The position numbers were made by a program, and so were the translations under genes. 64,000 bases of DNA from Hydractinia symbiolongicarpus (lineage: Eukaryota > Cnidaria > Hydrozoa > Anthoathecata > Hydractiniidae): the NCBI RefSeq assembly GCF_029227915.1, contig NC_079883.1:32490001-32554000 (forward strand), in the 5' to 3' direction. Of the stretch, positions 1-13,843 are shown piece after piece. The notes beneath the pieces were generated by a model that worked only from the letters and a program-made list of their open reading frames with translations, had not been told where the DNA came from and searched no databases. Within the stretch, counting starts at the first letter, position 1. Every line of letters begins with the position of its first letter.

Positions 1-2250
1 TGTCCAGTGTAATCGCTGAGTTCCGGCAATCACGTCAAATTATCAAGAATGTTATTTCTTGGAGTCCAATTGTCTCATTTACCACATTTATCAGGTCACA
101 GTCCAAAGTTAGTCCAATTAAGTCCCACAGTCAATCGTTTCATTGTTGAAAGCGATGCAACCTAGTAATATCAGAAAAATATCGCTAAATACATGTTGGT
201 ACGAATATGTGACACAACCGTTATAACTGAAACGGACTGACACCGTTAGAAAGACAATGAAATGTAGTTTTTGAAACTGTTGCTATTTCCTCAGCGCGCG
301 ATAACGGCTAGGATTGGTCCAACAATAAAAAAATGACATTTTTATCTTAATACTTAAATGAAGCGCTACCACAGAGTCCAGTGTAATCTCTGAGTTCCGG
401 CAATCACGTCAAATTAAAAAGAATGTTATTTCTTGGAGTCCAATTGTCTCATTTATCACATTGCTCAGGTCACAGTCCAAAGTTAGTTCAATTAAGTCCC
501 ACAGTCAATCTTTTCATTGTTAAAAGCGATGCAACCTAGTATTATCAAAAAATATCGCTAAATACATGTTGGTACGTATTTGTGACACAACCGTTGAAAC
601 TCAAACGGACTGACACCGTTAGAAAGACAATGAAATGGAGTTTTTGAAACTGTCGCTATTTCCACAGCGCGCGATTACGTCTAGGATAGGTCCCACAGTA
701 AAAAAAATGACTTGTTTTAGCTTAATTTTTAAATGAAGCGCTACCACAGTGCCCAATGTAATCGCTGAGTTCCGGCAATCACGTCAAATTAAGAAGAATG
801 TTATTTCTTGGAGTCCAATTGTCTCATTTATCACATTGATCAGGTCAGAGTTTAAAGTTAGTTCAAGTAAGTCCAACAGTCAATCGTTTCATAGTTAAAA
901 ACGATGCAACCTAGTAATATCAGAAAAATATCGGTAAATACATGTTGGTACGAATATGTGACCCAACCGTTGTAACTGAAACGGACTGACACCGTCAGAA
1001 AGTCAATGAAATTTAGTTTTTGAGACTGTCGCTATTTCTTCAGCGGGCGGTAACGGATAGGATTGGTACCACAGTAACGAATGACTTATGTATCTAAACT
1101 CTTAAATGAAGCGCTACCACAGTGTCCAGTGTAATCTCTGAGTTCCGGCAATCACGTCAAATTAAAAACAATGTTATTTCTTGGAGTCCAATTGTCTCAT
1201 TTATCACATTGCTCAGGTCACAGTCCAAAGTTAGTTCAATTAAGTCTCACAGTCAATCGTTTCATTGTTAAAAGCGATGCAACCTAGTAATATCAAAAAA
1301 ATATCGCTAAATACATATTGGTACGTATTTGTGACACAACTGTTGTAACTCAAACGGACTGACACCGTTAGAAAGTCAATAAAATGTAGTTTTTGAAAGT
1401 GTCGCTTTTTCTTCAACGCGCGCTAACGGCTAGGATAGGTCCCACAGTAAAAAAAATGACTTTTTTAGCTTAATTTTCAATTGAAGCGCTACCACAGTGC
1501 CCAGTGTAATCGCTGAATTCCGGCAATCACGTCAAATTAACAAGAATGTTTTTCTTGGAGTCCAATTGTCTCATTTACCACATTTATCAGGTCACAGTCA
1601 GAAGTTAGTCCAATTAAGTCCCACAGTCAATCGTTTCATTGTTGAAAGCGATGCAACCTAGTAATATCAGAAAAATATCGCTAAATACATGTTGGTACGA
1701 AGATGTGACCCAACCGTTGTAACTCAAACGGACTGACACCGTTAGAAAGTCAATGAAATGTAGTTTTTGAAACTGTCGCTATTTCTTCATCGCGCGTTAA
1801 CGGTTAGGATTGGTCCCACAATAAAAAAATGACATTTTTATCTTAATACTTAAATGAAGCGCTACCACAGAGCCCAGTGTAATCGCTGAGTTCCGGCAAT
1901 CACGTCAAATTAAAAAGAATGTTATTTCTTGGAGTCCAATTGTCTCATTTATCACATTGCTCAGGTCACAGTCCAAAGTTAGTTCAATTAAGTCCCACAG
2001 TCAATCGTTTCATTGTTAAAAGCGATGCAACCTAGTATTATCAAAAAATATCGCTAAATACATGTTGGTACGTATTTGTGACACAACCGTTGAAACTCAA
2101 ACGGACTGACACCGTTAGAAAGACAATGAAATGGAGTTTTTGAAACTGTCGCTATTTCCACAGCGCGCGATTACGTCTAGGATTGGTCCCACAATAAAAA
2201 AATGACTTTTTTTAACTTAATTCTTAAATGAAGCGCTGCCACAGAGCCAA

Positions 2251-5200
2251 GTGTAATCGCTAAGTTTCGGCAATCATGTCAAATTAAGAAGAATGTTATT
2301 TCTTGGAGTCCAATTGTCTCATTTATCACATTTATCAGGCCAGAGTCAAAAGTTAGTTCAATTAAGTCCCACAGTCAATCGTTTCATAGCTAAAAGCGAT
2401 GCAACCTAGTAATATCAGAAAAATATCGCTAAATACATGTTGGTACGAATATGTGACACAACCGTTGAAACTCAAACGGACTGACACCGTTAGAAAGTCA
2501 ATGAAATGTAGTTTTTGAAATTGTCGCTTTTTCTTCAACGCGCGCTAACGGCTAGGATAGGTCCCACAGTAAAAAAAATGACTTGTTTTAGCTTAATTTT
2601 TAAATAAAGCGCTACCACAGTGCCCAATGTAATCGCTGAGTTCCGGCAATCACGTCAAATTAAGAAGAATGTTATTTCTTGGAGTCCAATTGTCTCATTT
2701 ATCACATTGATCAGGTCAGAGTCTAAAGTTAGTTCAAGTAAGTCCAACAGTCAATCGTTTCATAGTTAAAAACGATGCAACTTAGTAATATCAGAAAAAT
2801 ATCGCTAAATACATGTTGGTACGAATATGTGACCAAACCGTTGTAACTGAAACGGACTGACACCGTCAGAAAGTCAATGAAATTTAGTTTTAGAGACTGT
2901 CGCTATTTCTTCAGCGGGCGGTAACGGATAGGATTGGTACCACAGTAAAGAATGACTTATTTATCTAAACTCTTAAATGAAGCGCTACCACAGTGTCCAG
3001 TGTAATCGCTGAGTTCCGGCAATCACGTCAAATTGTCAAGAATGTTATTTCTTGGAGTCCATATGTCTCATTTACCACATTTATCAGGTCACAGTCCAAA
3101 GTTAGTCCAATTAAGTCCCACAGTCAATCGTTTCATTGTTGAAAGCGATGCAACTTAGTAATATCAGAAAAATATCGCTAAACACATGTTGGTACGAATA
3201 TGTGACCCAACCGTTGTAACTCAAACGGACTGACACCGTTAGAAAGTCAATGAAATGTAGTTTTTGAAAGTGTCGCTTTTTCTTCAACGCGCGCTAACGG
3301 CTAGGATAGGTCCCACAGTAAAAAAAATGACTTTTTTAGTTTAATTTTTAATTGAAGCGCTACCACAGTGCCCAGTGTAATCGCTGAGTTCCGGCAATCA
3401 CGTCAAATTAACAAGAATGTTCTTTCTTGGAGTCCAATTGTCTCCTTTATCACATTTATCAGGTGACAGTCCAAGGTTAGCTCAATTAAGTCCCACAGTC
3501 AATCGTTTCATAGTTAAAAGCGATGCAACCTAGTAATATCAGATAAATATCGCTAAATACATGTTGATACGAATATGTGACCCAACCGTTGTAACTCAAA
3601 CAGACTTACATCGTTAGAAAGTCAATGAAATGTAGTTTTTGAAACTTTTGCTACTTCTTCAGCGCGCGATAACGGCTAGGATTGGTCCCACAATAAAAAA
3701 ATGACTTTTTTATCCTAATACTTAAATGAAGCGCTACCACAGAGCCCAGTGTAATCGCTGAGTTCCGGCAATCACGTCAAATTAAAAAGAATGTTATTTC
3801 TTGGAGTCCAATTGTCTCATTTACCACATTTATCAGGTCACAGTCCAAAGTTAGTCCAATTAAGTCCCACAGTCAATCGTTTCATTGTTGAAAGCGATGC
3901 AACCTAGTAATATCAGAAAAATATCGCTAAATACATGTTGGTACGAATATGTGACACAACCGTTGTAACTGAAACGGACTGACACCGTTAGAAAGACAAT
4001 GAAATGTAGTTTTTGAAACTGTCGCTATTTCCTCAGCGCGCGATAACGGCTAGGATTGGTCCAACAATAAAAAAATGACATTTTTATCTTAATACTTAAA
4101 TGAAGCGCTACCACAGAGTCCAGTGTAATCTCTGAGTTCCGGCAATCACGTCAAATTAAAAACAATGTTATTTCTTGGAGTCCAATTGTCTCATTTATCA
4201 CATTGATCAGGTCAGAGTCTAAAGTTAGTTCAAGTAAGTCCAACAGTCAATCGTTTCATAGTTAAAAACGATGCAACCTAGTAATATCAGAAAAATATCG
4301 CTAAACACATGTTGGTACGAATATGTGACCCAACCGTTGTAACTCAAACGGACTGACACCGTTAGAAAGTCAATGAAATGTAGTTTTTGAAACTGTCGCT
4401 ATTTCTTCAGCGGGCGGTAACGGATAGGATTGGTACCACAGTAAAGAATGACTTATTTATCTAAACTCTTAAATGAAGCGCTACCACAGTGTCCAGTGTA
4501 ATCGCTGAGTTCCGGCAATCACGTCAAATTATCAAGAATGTTATTTCTTGGAGTCCAATTGTCTCATTTACCACATTTATCAGGTCACAGTCCAAAGTTA
4601 GTCCAATTAAGTCCCACAGTCAATCGTTTCATTGTTGAAAGCGATGCAACCTAGTAATATCAGAAAAATATCGCTAAATACATGTTGGTACGAATATGTG
4701 ACACAACCGTTGTAACTGAAACGGACTGACACCGTTAGAAAGACAATGAAATGTAGTTTTTGAAACTGTCGCTATTTCCTCAGCGCGCGATAACGGCTAG
4801 GATTGGTCCAACAATAAAAAAATGACATTTTTATCTTAATACTTAAATGAAGCGCTACCACAGAGTCCAGTGTAATCTCTGAGTTCCGGCAATCACGTCA
4901 AATTAAAAACAATGTTATTTCTTGGAGTCCAATTGTCTCATTTATCACATTGCTCAGGTCACAGTCCAAAGTTAGTTCAATTAAGTCCCACAGTCAATCG
5001 TTTCATTGTTAAAAGCGATGCAACCTAGTAATATCAAAAAAATATCGCTAAATACATATTGGTACGTATTTGTGACACAACCGTTGTAACTCAAACGGAC
5101 TGACACCGTTAGAAAGTCAATGAAATGTAGTTTTTGAAAGTGTCGCTTTTTCTTCAACGCGCGCTAACGGCTAGGATAGGTCCCACAGTAAAAAAAATGA

Positions 5201-5991
5201 TTTTTTTAGCTTAATTTTTAATTGAAGCGCTACCACAGTGCCCAGTGTAATCGCTGAGTTCAGGTAATCACGTCAAATTAACAAGAATGTTTTTCTTGGA
5301 GTCCAATTGTCTCATTTACCACATTTATCAAGTCACAGTCAGAAGTTAGTCCAATTAAGTCCCACAGTCAATCGTTTCATAGTTAAAAGCGATGCGACCT
5401 AGTAATATCAGATAAATATCGCTAAATACATGTTGATACGAATATGTGACCCAACCGTTGTAACTCAAACAGACTGACATCGTTAGAAAGTCAATGAAAT
5501 GTAGTTTTTGAAACTTTTGCTACTTCTTCAGCGCGCGATAACGGCTACGATTGGTCCCACAATAAAAAAATGACTTTTTTATCCTAATACTTAAATGAAG
5601 CGCTACCACAGAGCCCAGTGTAATCGCTGAGTTCCGGCAATCACGTCAAATTAAAAAGAATGTTATTTCTTGGAGTCCAATTGTCTCATTTATCACATTT
5701 ATCAGGTCACAGTCAAAAGTTAGTTCAATTAAGTCCCACAGTCAATCGTTTCATTGTTAAAAGCGATGCAACCTAGTATTATCAAAAAATATCGCTAAAT
5801 ACATGTTGGTACGTATTTGTGACACAACCGTTGAAACTCAAACGGACTGACACCGTTAGAAAGACAATGAAATGGAGTTTTTGAAGCTGTCGCTATTTCC
5901 ACAGCGCGCGATTACGTCTAGGATTGGTCCCACAATAAAAAAATGACTTTTTTTAACTTAATTCTTAAATGAAGCGCTACCACAGAGCCAA
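2251..5991. repeat. 10-monomer satellite block (3,741 bp) preceding the 5-monomer repeats
   Basis: The distinctive monomer type with CCAAGTGTAATCGCTAAGTT begins at 2251 and recurs at 5992, exactly ten monomers later. The next monomers follow the same order as in the later units: a type starting CCCAATGTAATC, a type with AAATTGTCAAGAATG, then a type with GAATGTTCTTTC. The second half of the block holds extra monomers shared with 1-1500: the monomer at about 4497 matches the first monomer of the window almost perfectly. This block therefore looks like a 5-monomer unit enlarged by insertion of material from the 1-2.2 kb region. Confidence 0.75.
4707..4796. other. Conserved CCGTT/AACGG motif cluster (representative monomer)
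   Basis: In this monomer CCGTT occurs at 4707 and 4732, and AACGG at 4720 and 4792. The first three alternate in orientation at spacings of 12-13 bp, so neighbouring pairs form short inverted repeats. The segment GACTGACACCGTTAGAAAG is among the best conserved parts of the monomer. AACGG matches the core recognised by Myb-type domains. That is a motif resemblance only, and no binding is shown. Confidence 0.4.
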
Positions 5992-7863
5992 GTGTAATCG
6001 CTAAGTTTCGGCAATCATGTCAAATTAAGAAGAATGTTATTTCTTGGAGTCCAATTGTCTCATTTATCACATTTATCAGGCCAGAGTCAAAAGTTAGTTC
6101 AATTAAGTCCCACAGTCAATCGTTTCATAGTTAAAAGCGATGCAACCTAGTAATATCAGAAAAATATCGCTAAATACATGTTGGTACGAATATGTGACAC
6201 AACCGTTGAAACTCAAACGGACTGACACCGTTAGAAAGTCAATGAAATGTAGTTTTTGAAATTGTCGCTTTTTCTTCAACGCGCGCTAACGGCTAGGATA
6301 GGTCCCACAGTAAAAAAAATGACTTGTTTTAGCTTAATTTTTAAATGAAGCGCTACCACAGTGCCCAATGTAATCGCTGAGTTCCGGCAATCACGTCAAA
6401 TTAAGAAGAATGTTATTTCTTGGAGTCCAATTGTCTCATTTATCACATTGATCAGGTCAGAGTCTAAAGTTAGTTCAAGTAAGTCCAACAGTCAATCGTT
6501 TCATAGTTAAAAACGATGCAACCTAGTAATATCAGAAAAATATCGCTAAATACATGTTGGTACGAATATGTGACCAAACCGTTGTAACTGAAACGGACTG
6601 ACACCGTTAGAAAGTCAATGAAATTTAGTTTTTGAGACTGTCGCTATTTCTTCAGCGGGCGGTAACGGATAGGATTGGTACCACAGTAAAGAATGACTTA
6701 TTTATCTAAACTCTTAAATGAAGCGCTACCACAGTGTCCAGTGTAATCGCTGAGTTCCGGCAATCACGTCAAATTGTCAAGAATGTTAATTCTTGGAGTC
6801 CAATTGTCTCATTTACCACATTTATCAGGTCACAGTCCAAAGTTAGTCCAATTAAGTCCCACAGTCAATCGTTTCATTGTTGAAAGCGATGCAACCTAGT
6901 AATATCAGAAAAATATCGCTAAACACATGTTGGTACGAATATGTGACCCAACCGTTGTAACTCAAACGGACTGACACCGTTAGAAAGTCAATGAAATGTA
7001 GTTTTTGAAAGTGTCGCTTTTTCTTCAACGCGCGCTAACGGCTAGGATAGGTCCCACAGTAAAAAAAATGACTTTTTTAGTTTAATTTTCAATTGAAGCG
7101 CTACCACAGTGCCCAGTGTAATCGCTGAGTTCCGGCAATCACGTCAAATTAACAAGAATGTTCTTTCTTGGAGTCCAATTGTCTCCTTTATCACATTTAT
7201 CAGGTGACAGTCCAAGGTTAGCTCAATTAAGTCCCACAGTCAATCGTTTCATAGTTAAAAGCGATGCGACCTAGTAATATCAGATAAATATCGCTAAATA
7301 CATGTTGATACGAATATGTGACCCAACCGTTGTAACTCAAACAGACTGACATCGTTAGAAAGTCAATGAAATGTAGTTTTTGAAACTTTTGCTACTTCTT
7401 CAGCGCGCGATAACGGCTACGATTGGTCCCACAATAAAAAAATGACTTTTTTATCCTAATACTTAAATGAAGCGCTACCACAGAGCCCAGTGTAATCGCT
7501 GAGTTCCGGCAATCACGTCAAATTAAAAAGAATGTTATTTCTTGGAGTCCAATTGTCTCATTTATCACATTTATCAGGTCACAGTCAAAAGTTAGTTCAA
7601 TTAAGTCCCACAGTCAATCGTTTCATTGTTAAAAGCGATGCAACCTAGTATTATCAAAAAATATCGCTAAATACATGTTGGTACGTATTTGTGACACAAC
7701 CGTTGAAACTCAAACGGACTGACACCGTTAGAAAGACAATGAAATGGAGTTTTTGAAGCTGTCGCTATTTCCACAGCGCGCGATTACGTCTAGGATTGGT
7801 CCCACAATAAAAAAATGACTTTTTTTAACTTAATTCTTAAATGAAGCGCTACCACAGAGCCAA
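5992..7863. repeat. 5-monomer higher-order repeat unit (1,872 bp)
   Basis: Five monomer types occur in fixed order. They are marked by CCAAGTGTAATCGCTAAG (5992), CCCAATGTAATCGC (about 6367), AAATTGTCAAGAATG (about 6740), GAATGTTCTTTCTTGG (about 7115) and CCTAGTATTATC (about 7490). The order restarts at 7864 with the same diagnostic bases. The types differ from one another at many positions but match their counterparts in the next unit almost base for base. That is the definition of a higher-order repeat. Confidence 0.85.
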
Positions 7864-9360
7864 GTGTAATCGCTAAGTTTCGGCAATCATGTCAAATTAA
7901 GAAGAATGTTATTTCTTGGAGTCCAATTGTCTCATTTATCACATTTATCAGGCCAGAGTCAAAAGTTAGTTCAATTAAGTCCCACAGTCAATCGTTTCAT
8001 AGTTAAAAGCGATGCAACCTAGTAATATCAGAAAAATATCGCTAAATACATGTTGGTACGAATATGTGACACAACCGTTGAAACTCAAACGGACTGACAC
8101 CGTTAGAAAGTCAATGAAATGTAGTTTTTGAAATTGTCGCTTTTTCTTCAACGCGCGCTAACGGCTAGGATAGGTCCCACAGTAAAAAAAATGACTTGTT
8201 TTAGCTTAATTTTTAAATGAAGCGCTACCACAGTGCCCAATGTAATCGCTGAGTTCCGGCAATCACGTCAAATTAAGAAGAATGTTATTTCTTGGAGTCC
8301 AATTGTCTCATTTATCACATTGATCAGGTCAGAGTCTAAAGTTAGTTCAAGTAAGTCCAACAGTCAATCGTTTCATAGTTAAAAACGATGCAACCTAGTA
8401 ATATCAGAAAAATATCGCTAAATACATGTTGGTACGAATATGTGACCAAACCGTTGTAACTGAAACGGACTGACACCGTCAGAAAGTCAATGAAATTTAG
8501 TTTTTGAGACTGTCGCTATTTCTTCAGCGGGCGGTAACGGATAGGATTGGTACCACAGTAAAGAATGACTTATTTATCTAAACTCTTAAATGAAGCGCTA
8601 CCACAGTGTCCAGTGTAATCGCTGAGTTCCGGCAATCACGTCAAATTGTCAAGAATGTTATTTCTTGGAGTCCAATTGTCTCATTTACCACATTTATCAG
8701 GTCACAGTCCAAAGTTAGCTCAATTAAGTCCCACAGTCAATCGTTTCATAGTTAAAAGCGATGCAACCTAGTAATATCAGATAAATATCGCTAAATACAT
8801 GTTGATACGAATATGTGACCCAACCGTTGTAACTCAAACAGACTGACATCGTTAGAAAGTCAATGAAATGTAGTTTTTGAAACTTTTGCTACTTCTTCAG
8901 CGCGCGATAACGGCTAGGATTGGTCCCACAATAAAAAAATGACTTTTTTATCCTAATACTTAAATGAAGCGCTACCACAGAGCCCAGTGTAATCGCTGAG
9001 TTCCGGCAATCACGTCAAATTAAAAAGAATGTTATTTCTTGGAGTCCAATTGTCTTATTTATCACATTGATCAGGAGACAGTCCAAAGTTATTTCAATTA
9101 AGTCCCACAGTCAATCGTTTCATAGTTAAAAGCGATGCAACCTAGTATTATCAAAAAATATCGCTAAATACATGTTGGTACGTATTTGTGACACAACCGT
9201 TGAAACTCAAACGGACTGACACCGTTAGAAAGACAATGAAATGGAGTTTTTGAAGCTGTCGCTATTTCCACAGCGCGCGATTACGTCTAGGATTGGTCCC
9301 ACAATAAAAAAATGACTTTTTTTAACTTAATTCTTAAATGAAGCGCTACCACAGAGCCAA
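7864..9360. repeat. 4-monomer deletion variant of the higher-order unit, with a hybrid monomer
   Basis: The unit starts with the same CCAAGTGTAATCGCTAAG type at 7864 but is 1,497 bp, one monomer short. The monomer beginning at 8613 is a chimera. Its first ~105 bases carry the marks of type three (AAATTGTCAAG, TTACCACA), and the rest carries the marks of type four (TTAGCTCAATTAAG, CAGATAAATATCGC, CAGACTGACATCG). The switch lies between about 8714 and 8719. This is the expected product of unequal crossing over between neighbouring monomers with loss of one unit. Confidence 0.85.
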
Positions 9361-10857
9361 GTGTAATCGCTAAGTTTCGGCAATCATGTCAAATTAAGAA
9401 GAATGTTATTTCTTGGAGTCCAATTGTCTCATTTATCACATTTATCAGGCCAGAGTCAAAAGTTAGTTCAATTAAGTCCCACAGTCAATCGTTTCATAGT
9501 TAAAAGCGATGCAACCTAGTAATATCAGAAAAATATCGCTAAATACATGTTGGTACGAATATGTGACACAACCGTTGAAACTCAAACGGACTGACACCGT
9601 TAGAAAGTCAATGAAATGTAGTTTTTGAAATTGTCGCTTTTTCTTCAACGCGCGCTAACGGCTAGGATAGGTCCCACAGTAAAAAAAATGACTTGTTTTA
9701 GCTTAATTTTTAAATGAAGCGCTACCACAGTGCCCAATGTAATCGCTGAGTTCCGGCAATCACGTCAAATTAAGAAGAATGTTATTTCTTGGAGTCCAAT
9801 TGTCTCATTTATCACATTGATCAGGTCAGAGTCTAAAGTTAGTTCAAGTAAGTCCAACAGTCAATCGTTTCATAGTTAAAAACGATGCAACCTAGTAATA
9901 TCAGAAAAAATATCGCTAAATACATGTTGGTACGAATATGTGACCAAACCGTTGTAACTGAAACGGACTGACACCGTCAGAAAGTCAATGAAATTTAGTT
10001 TTTGAGACTGTCGCTATTTCTTCAGCGGGAGGTAACGGATAGGATTGGTACCACAGTAAAGAATGACTTATTTATCTAAACTCTTAAATGAAGCGCTACC
10101 ACAGTGTCCAGTGTAATCGCTGAGTTCCGGCAATCACGTCAAATTGTCAAGAATGTTATTTCTTGGAGTCAATTGTCTCATTTACCACATTTATCAGGTC
10201 ACAGTCCAAAGTTAGTCCAATTAAGTCCCACAGTCAATCGTTTCATTGTTGAAAGCGATGCAACCTAGTAATATCAGAAAAATATCGCTAAACACATGTT
10301 GGTACGAATATGTGACCCAACCGTTGTAACTCAAACGGACTGACACCGTTAGAAAGTCAATGAAATGTAGTTTGTGAAAGTGTCGCTTTTTCTTCAACGC
10401 GCGCTAACGGCTAGGATAGGTCCCACAGTAAAAAAATGACTTTTTTAGCTTAATTTTTAATTGAAGCGCTACCACAGTGCCCAGTGTAATCGCTGAGTTC
10501 CGGCAATCACGTCAAATTAACAAGAATGTTCTTTCTTGGAGTCCAATTGTCTCCTTTATCACATTTATCAGGTGACAGTCCAAGGTTAGCTCAATTAAGT
10601 CCCACAGTCAATCGTTTCATAGTTAAAAGCTATGCAACCTAGTAATATCAGATAAATATCGCTAAATACATGTTGATACGAATATGTGACCCAACCGTTG
10701 TAACTCAAACAGACTGACATCGTTAGAAAGTCAATGAAATGTAGTTTTTGAAACTTTTGCTACTTCTTCAGCGCGCGATAACGGCTAGGATTGGTCCCAC
10801 AATAAAAAAATGACTTTTTTATCCTAATACTTAAATGAAGCGCTACCACAGAGCCCA

Positions 10858-12349
10858 GTGTAATCGCTGAGTTCCGGCAATCACGTCAAATTAAAAAGAA
10901 TGTTATTTCTTGGAGTCCAATTGTCTTATTTATCACATTGATCAGGAGACAGTCCAAAGTTATTTCAATTAAGTCCCACAGTCAATCGTTTCATAGTTAA
11001 AAGCGATGCAACCTAGTAATATCAGAAACATATCGCTAAATACATGTTGGTACGTATTTGTGACCAAACCGTTGTAACTGAAAGGTACTGACACCGTTAG
11101 AAAGTCAATGAAATGTAGTTTTTGAAACTGTCGCGATTTCTTCAGCGCGCGATAACGGATAGGATTGGTCCCACAGTAAAATATGACTTATTTATCTAAA
11201 CTCTTAAATGAAGCGCTACCACAGCGGCCAGTGTAATCGCTGAGTTCCGGCAATCACATCAAATTAAGAAGAATGTTTTTTCTTGGAGTCCAATTGTCTC
11301 ATTTTTCACATTTATCAGGTCACAGTCCAAAGTTAGTTCAATTAAGTCTCACAGTCAATCGTTTCATTGTTAAAAGCTATGCAACCTAGTAATATCAAAT
11401 AAATATCGCTAAATACATGTTGGTACGAATATGTGACACAACCGTCGAAACTCAAACGGACTGACACCGTTAGAAAGACAATGAAATGTAGTTTTTGAAA
11501 CTGTCGCTATTTTCTCAGCGCGCGATTACGTCTAGGATTGCTCCCACAATAAAAAAATGACTTTTTTATCTTAATACTTAAATGAAGCGCTATCACAGAG
11601 CCCAGTGTAATCGCTGAGTTCCGGCAATCACGTCAAATTAAAAAGAATGTTGTTTCTTGGAGTCCAATTGTCTCATTTATCACATTGATCAGGAGACAGT
11701 CCAAAGTTAGTTCAATTAAGTCCCACAGTCAATTGTTTCATAGTTAAAAGCGATGCAACCTAGTAATATCAGAAACATATCGCTATATATATGTTGGTAC
11801 GTAATTGTGACCAAACCGTTGTAACTAAAAGGTACTGACACCGTTAGAAAGTCAATGAAATGTAGTTTTTGAAACTGTCGCGATTTCTTCAGCGCGCGAT
11901 AACGGATAGGATTGGTCCCACAGTAAAATATGACTTATTTATCTAAACTCTTAAATGAAGCGCTACCACAGCGGCCAGTGTAATCGCTGAGTTCCGGCAA
12001 TCACGTCAAATTAAGAAGAATGTTTTTTCTTGGAGTCCAATTGTCTCATTTTTCACATTTATCAGGTCACAGTCCAAAGTTAGTTCAATTAAGTCCCACA
12101 GTCAATCGTTTCATTGTTAAAAGCTATGCAACCTAGTAATATCAAAAAAATATCGCTAAATACATGTTGGTACGAATATGTGACACAACCGTCGAAACTC
12201 AAACGGACTGACACCGTTAGAAAGACAATGAAATGTAGTTTTTGAAACTGTCGCTATTTCCTCAGCGCGCGATTACGTCTAGGATTGGTCCCACAATAAA
12301 AAAATGACTTTTTTTACCTTAATTCTTAATTAAAGCGCTACCACAGAGC
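10858..12349. repeat. Tandem 2-monomer satellite duplication (about 746 bp each)
   Basis: The pair starting at about 10858 (marked by CATTGATCAGGAGACAG and CAGAAACATATCGC, followed by a GCGGCCAGTGTAATCGC monomer) repeats about 746 bp later, starting at about 11604. The copies differ at scattered bases, for example AGCGCTACC versus AGCGCTATC, so this duplication is older than the one at 16-24 kb. Confidence 0.7.
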
Positions 12350-13843
12350 CAAGTGTAATCGCTAAGTTTCGGCAATCATGTCAAATTAAGAAGAATGTTA
12401 TTTCTTGGAGTCCAATTGTCTCATTTATCACATTTATCAGGTCAGAGTCCAAAGTTAGTTCAATTAAGTCCCACAGTCAATCGTTTCATAGTTAAAAGCG
12501 ATGCAACCTAGTAATATCAGAAAAATATCGCTAAATACATGTTGGTACGAATATGTGACACAACCGTTGAAACTCAAACGGACTGACACCGTTGGAAAGT
12601 CAATGAAATTTAGTTTTTGAAACTGTCGCTATTTCTTCTGCGCGCGATAGCGGATAGGATTGGTCCCACAGTAAAGAATGACTTATTTATCTTTACTCTT
12701 AAATGAAGCGCTACCACAGCGGCCAGTGTGATCGCTGAGTTCCGGCAATCACGTCAAATTTAGAAGAATGTTATTTCTTGGAGTCCAATTGTCTGATTGT
12801 TTACATTTATCAGGTCACAGTCCAAAGTTAGTTCAATTGAGTCTCACAGTCAACGCTTCATTGTTAAAAGCGATGCAACCTAGTAATATCAAAAAAATAT
12901 CGCTAAATACATGTTGGTACGAATATGTGACCAAACCGTTGTAACTGAAACGGACTGACACCGTTAGAAATTCAATGAAATTTAGTTTTTGAAACTGTCG
13001 CTATTTCTTCAGCGCGCGATAACGGATAGGATTGGTCCCACAGTAAAGAATGACTTATTTATCTTTACTCTTAAATGAAGCGCTACCACAGCGGTCAGTA
13101 TAATCGCTGAGTTTCGGCAATCATGTCAAGTTAACAAGAATGTTATTTCTTGGAGTCCAATTGTCTCCTTTATCAGATTTATCAGGAAACAGTCCAAAGT
13201 TAGTTCAATTAAGTCCCATAGTCAATCGTTTCATAGTTAAAAGCGACGCAACCTAGTAATATCAGAAAAATATCGCTAAATACATTTTGGTACGTATTTG
13301 TGACCAAACCGTTGTAACTGAAAAGGACTGACACCGTTAGAAAGTCAATGAAATGTAGTTTTTGAAACTGTCGCTATTTCTTCAGCACGCAATTACGGAT
13401 AGGATTGGTCCCACAGTAAAAAATTACTTATTTATCTAAACTCTTAAATGAAGCGCTACCACAGCGGCCAGTGTAATCGCTGAGTTTCGGCAATCCTGTC
13501 AAATTAAGAAGAATGTTATTTCTTGGTGTCCAATTGTCTCATTTATCACATCTATCAGGTCAGAGTCCAAAGTTAGTTCAATTATGTCCCACAGTCAATC
13601 GTTTCATAGTTAAAAGCGATGCAACCTAGTAATATCAAAAAAATATCGCTAAATACATGTTGGTACGAATATGTGACCAAACCGCTGTAACTGAAACGGA
13701 CTGACACCGTTAGAAATTCAATGAAATTTAGTTTTTGAAACTGTCGCTATTTCTTCAGCGCGCGATAACGGATAGGATTGGTCCCACAGTAAAGTATGAC
13801 TCATTTATCTAAACTCTTAAATGAAGCGCTACCACAGCGGCCA

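Noticed and set aside
117-330. Possible half-monomer or one-third-monomer origin, suggested by GTCCCACAGT twice and AGTCAAT twice per unit
   Set aside because: The two spacings (about 194 and 123 bp) do not agree with one sub-unit length, and I could not extend similarity beyond about ten bases.
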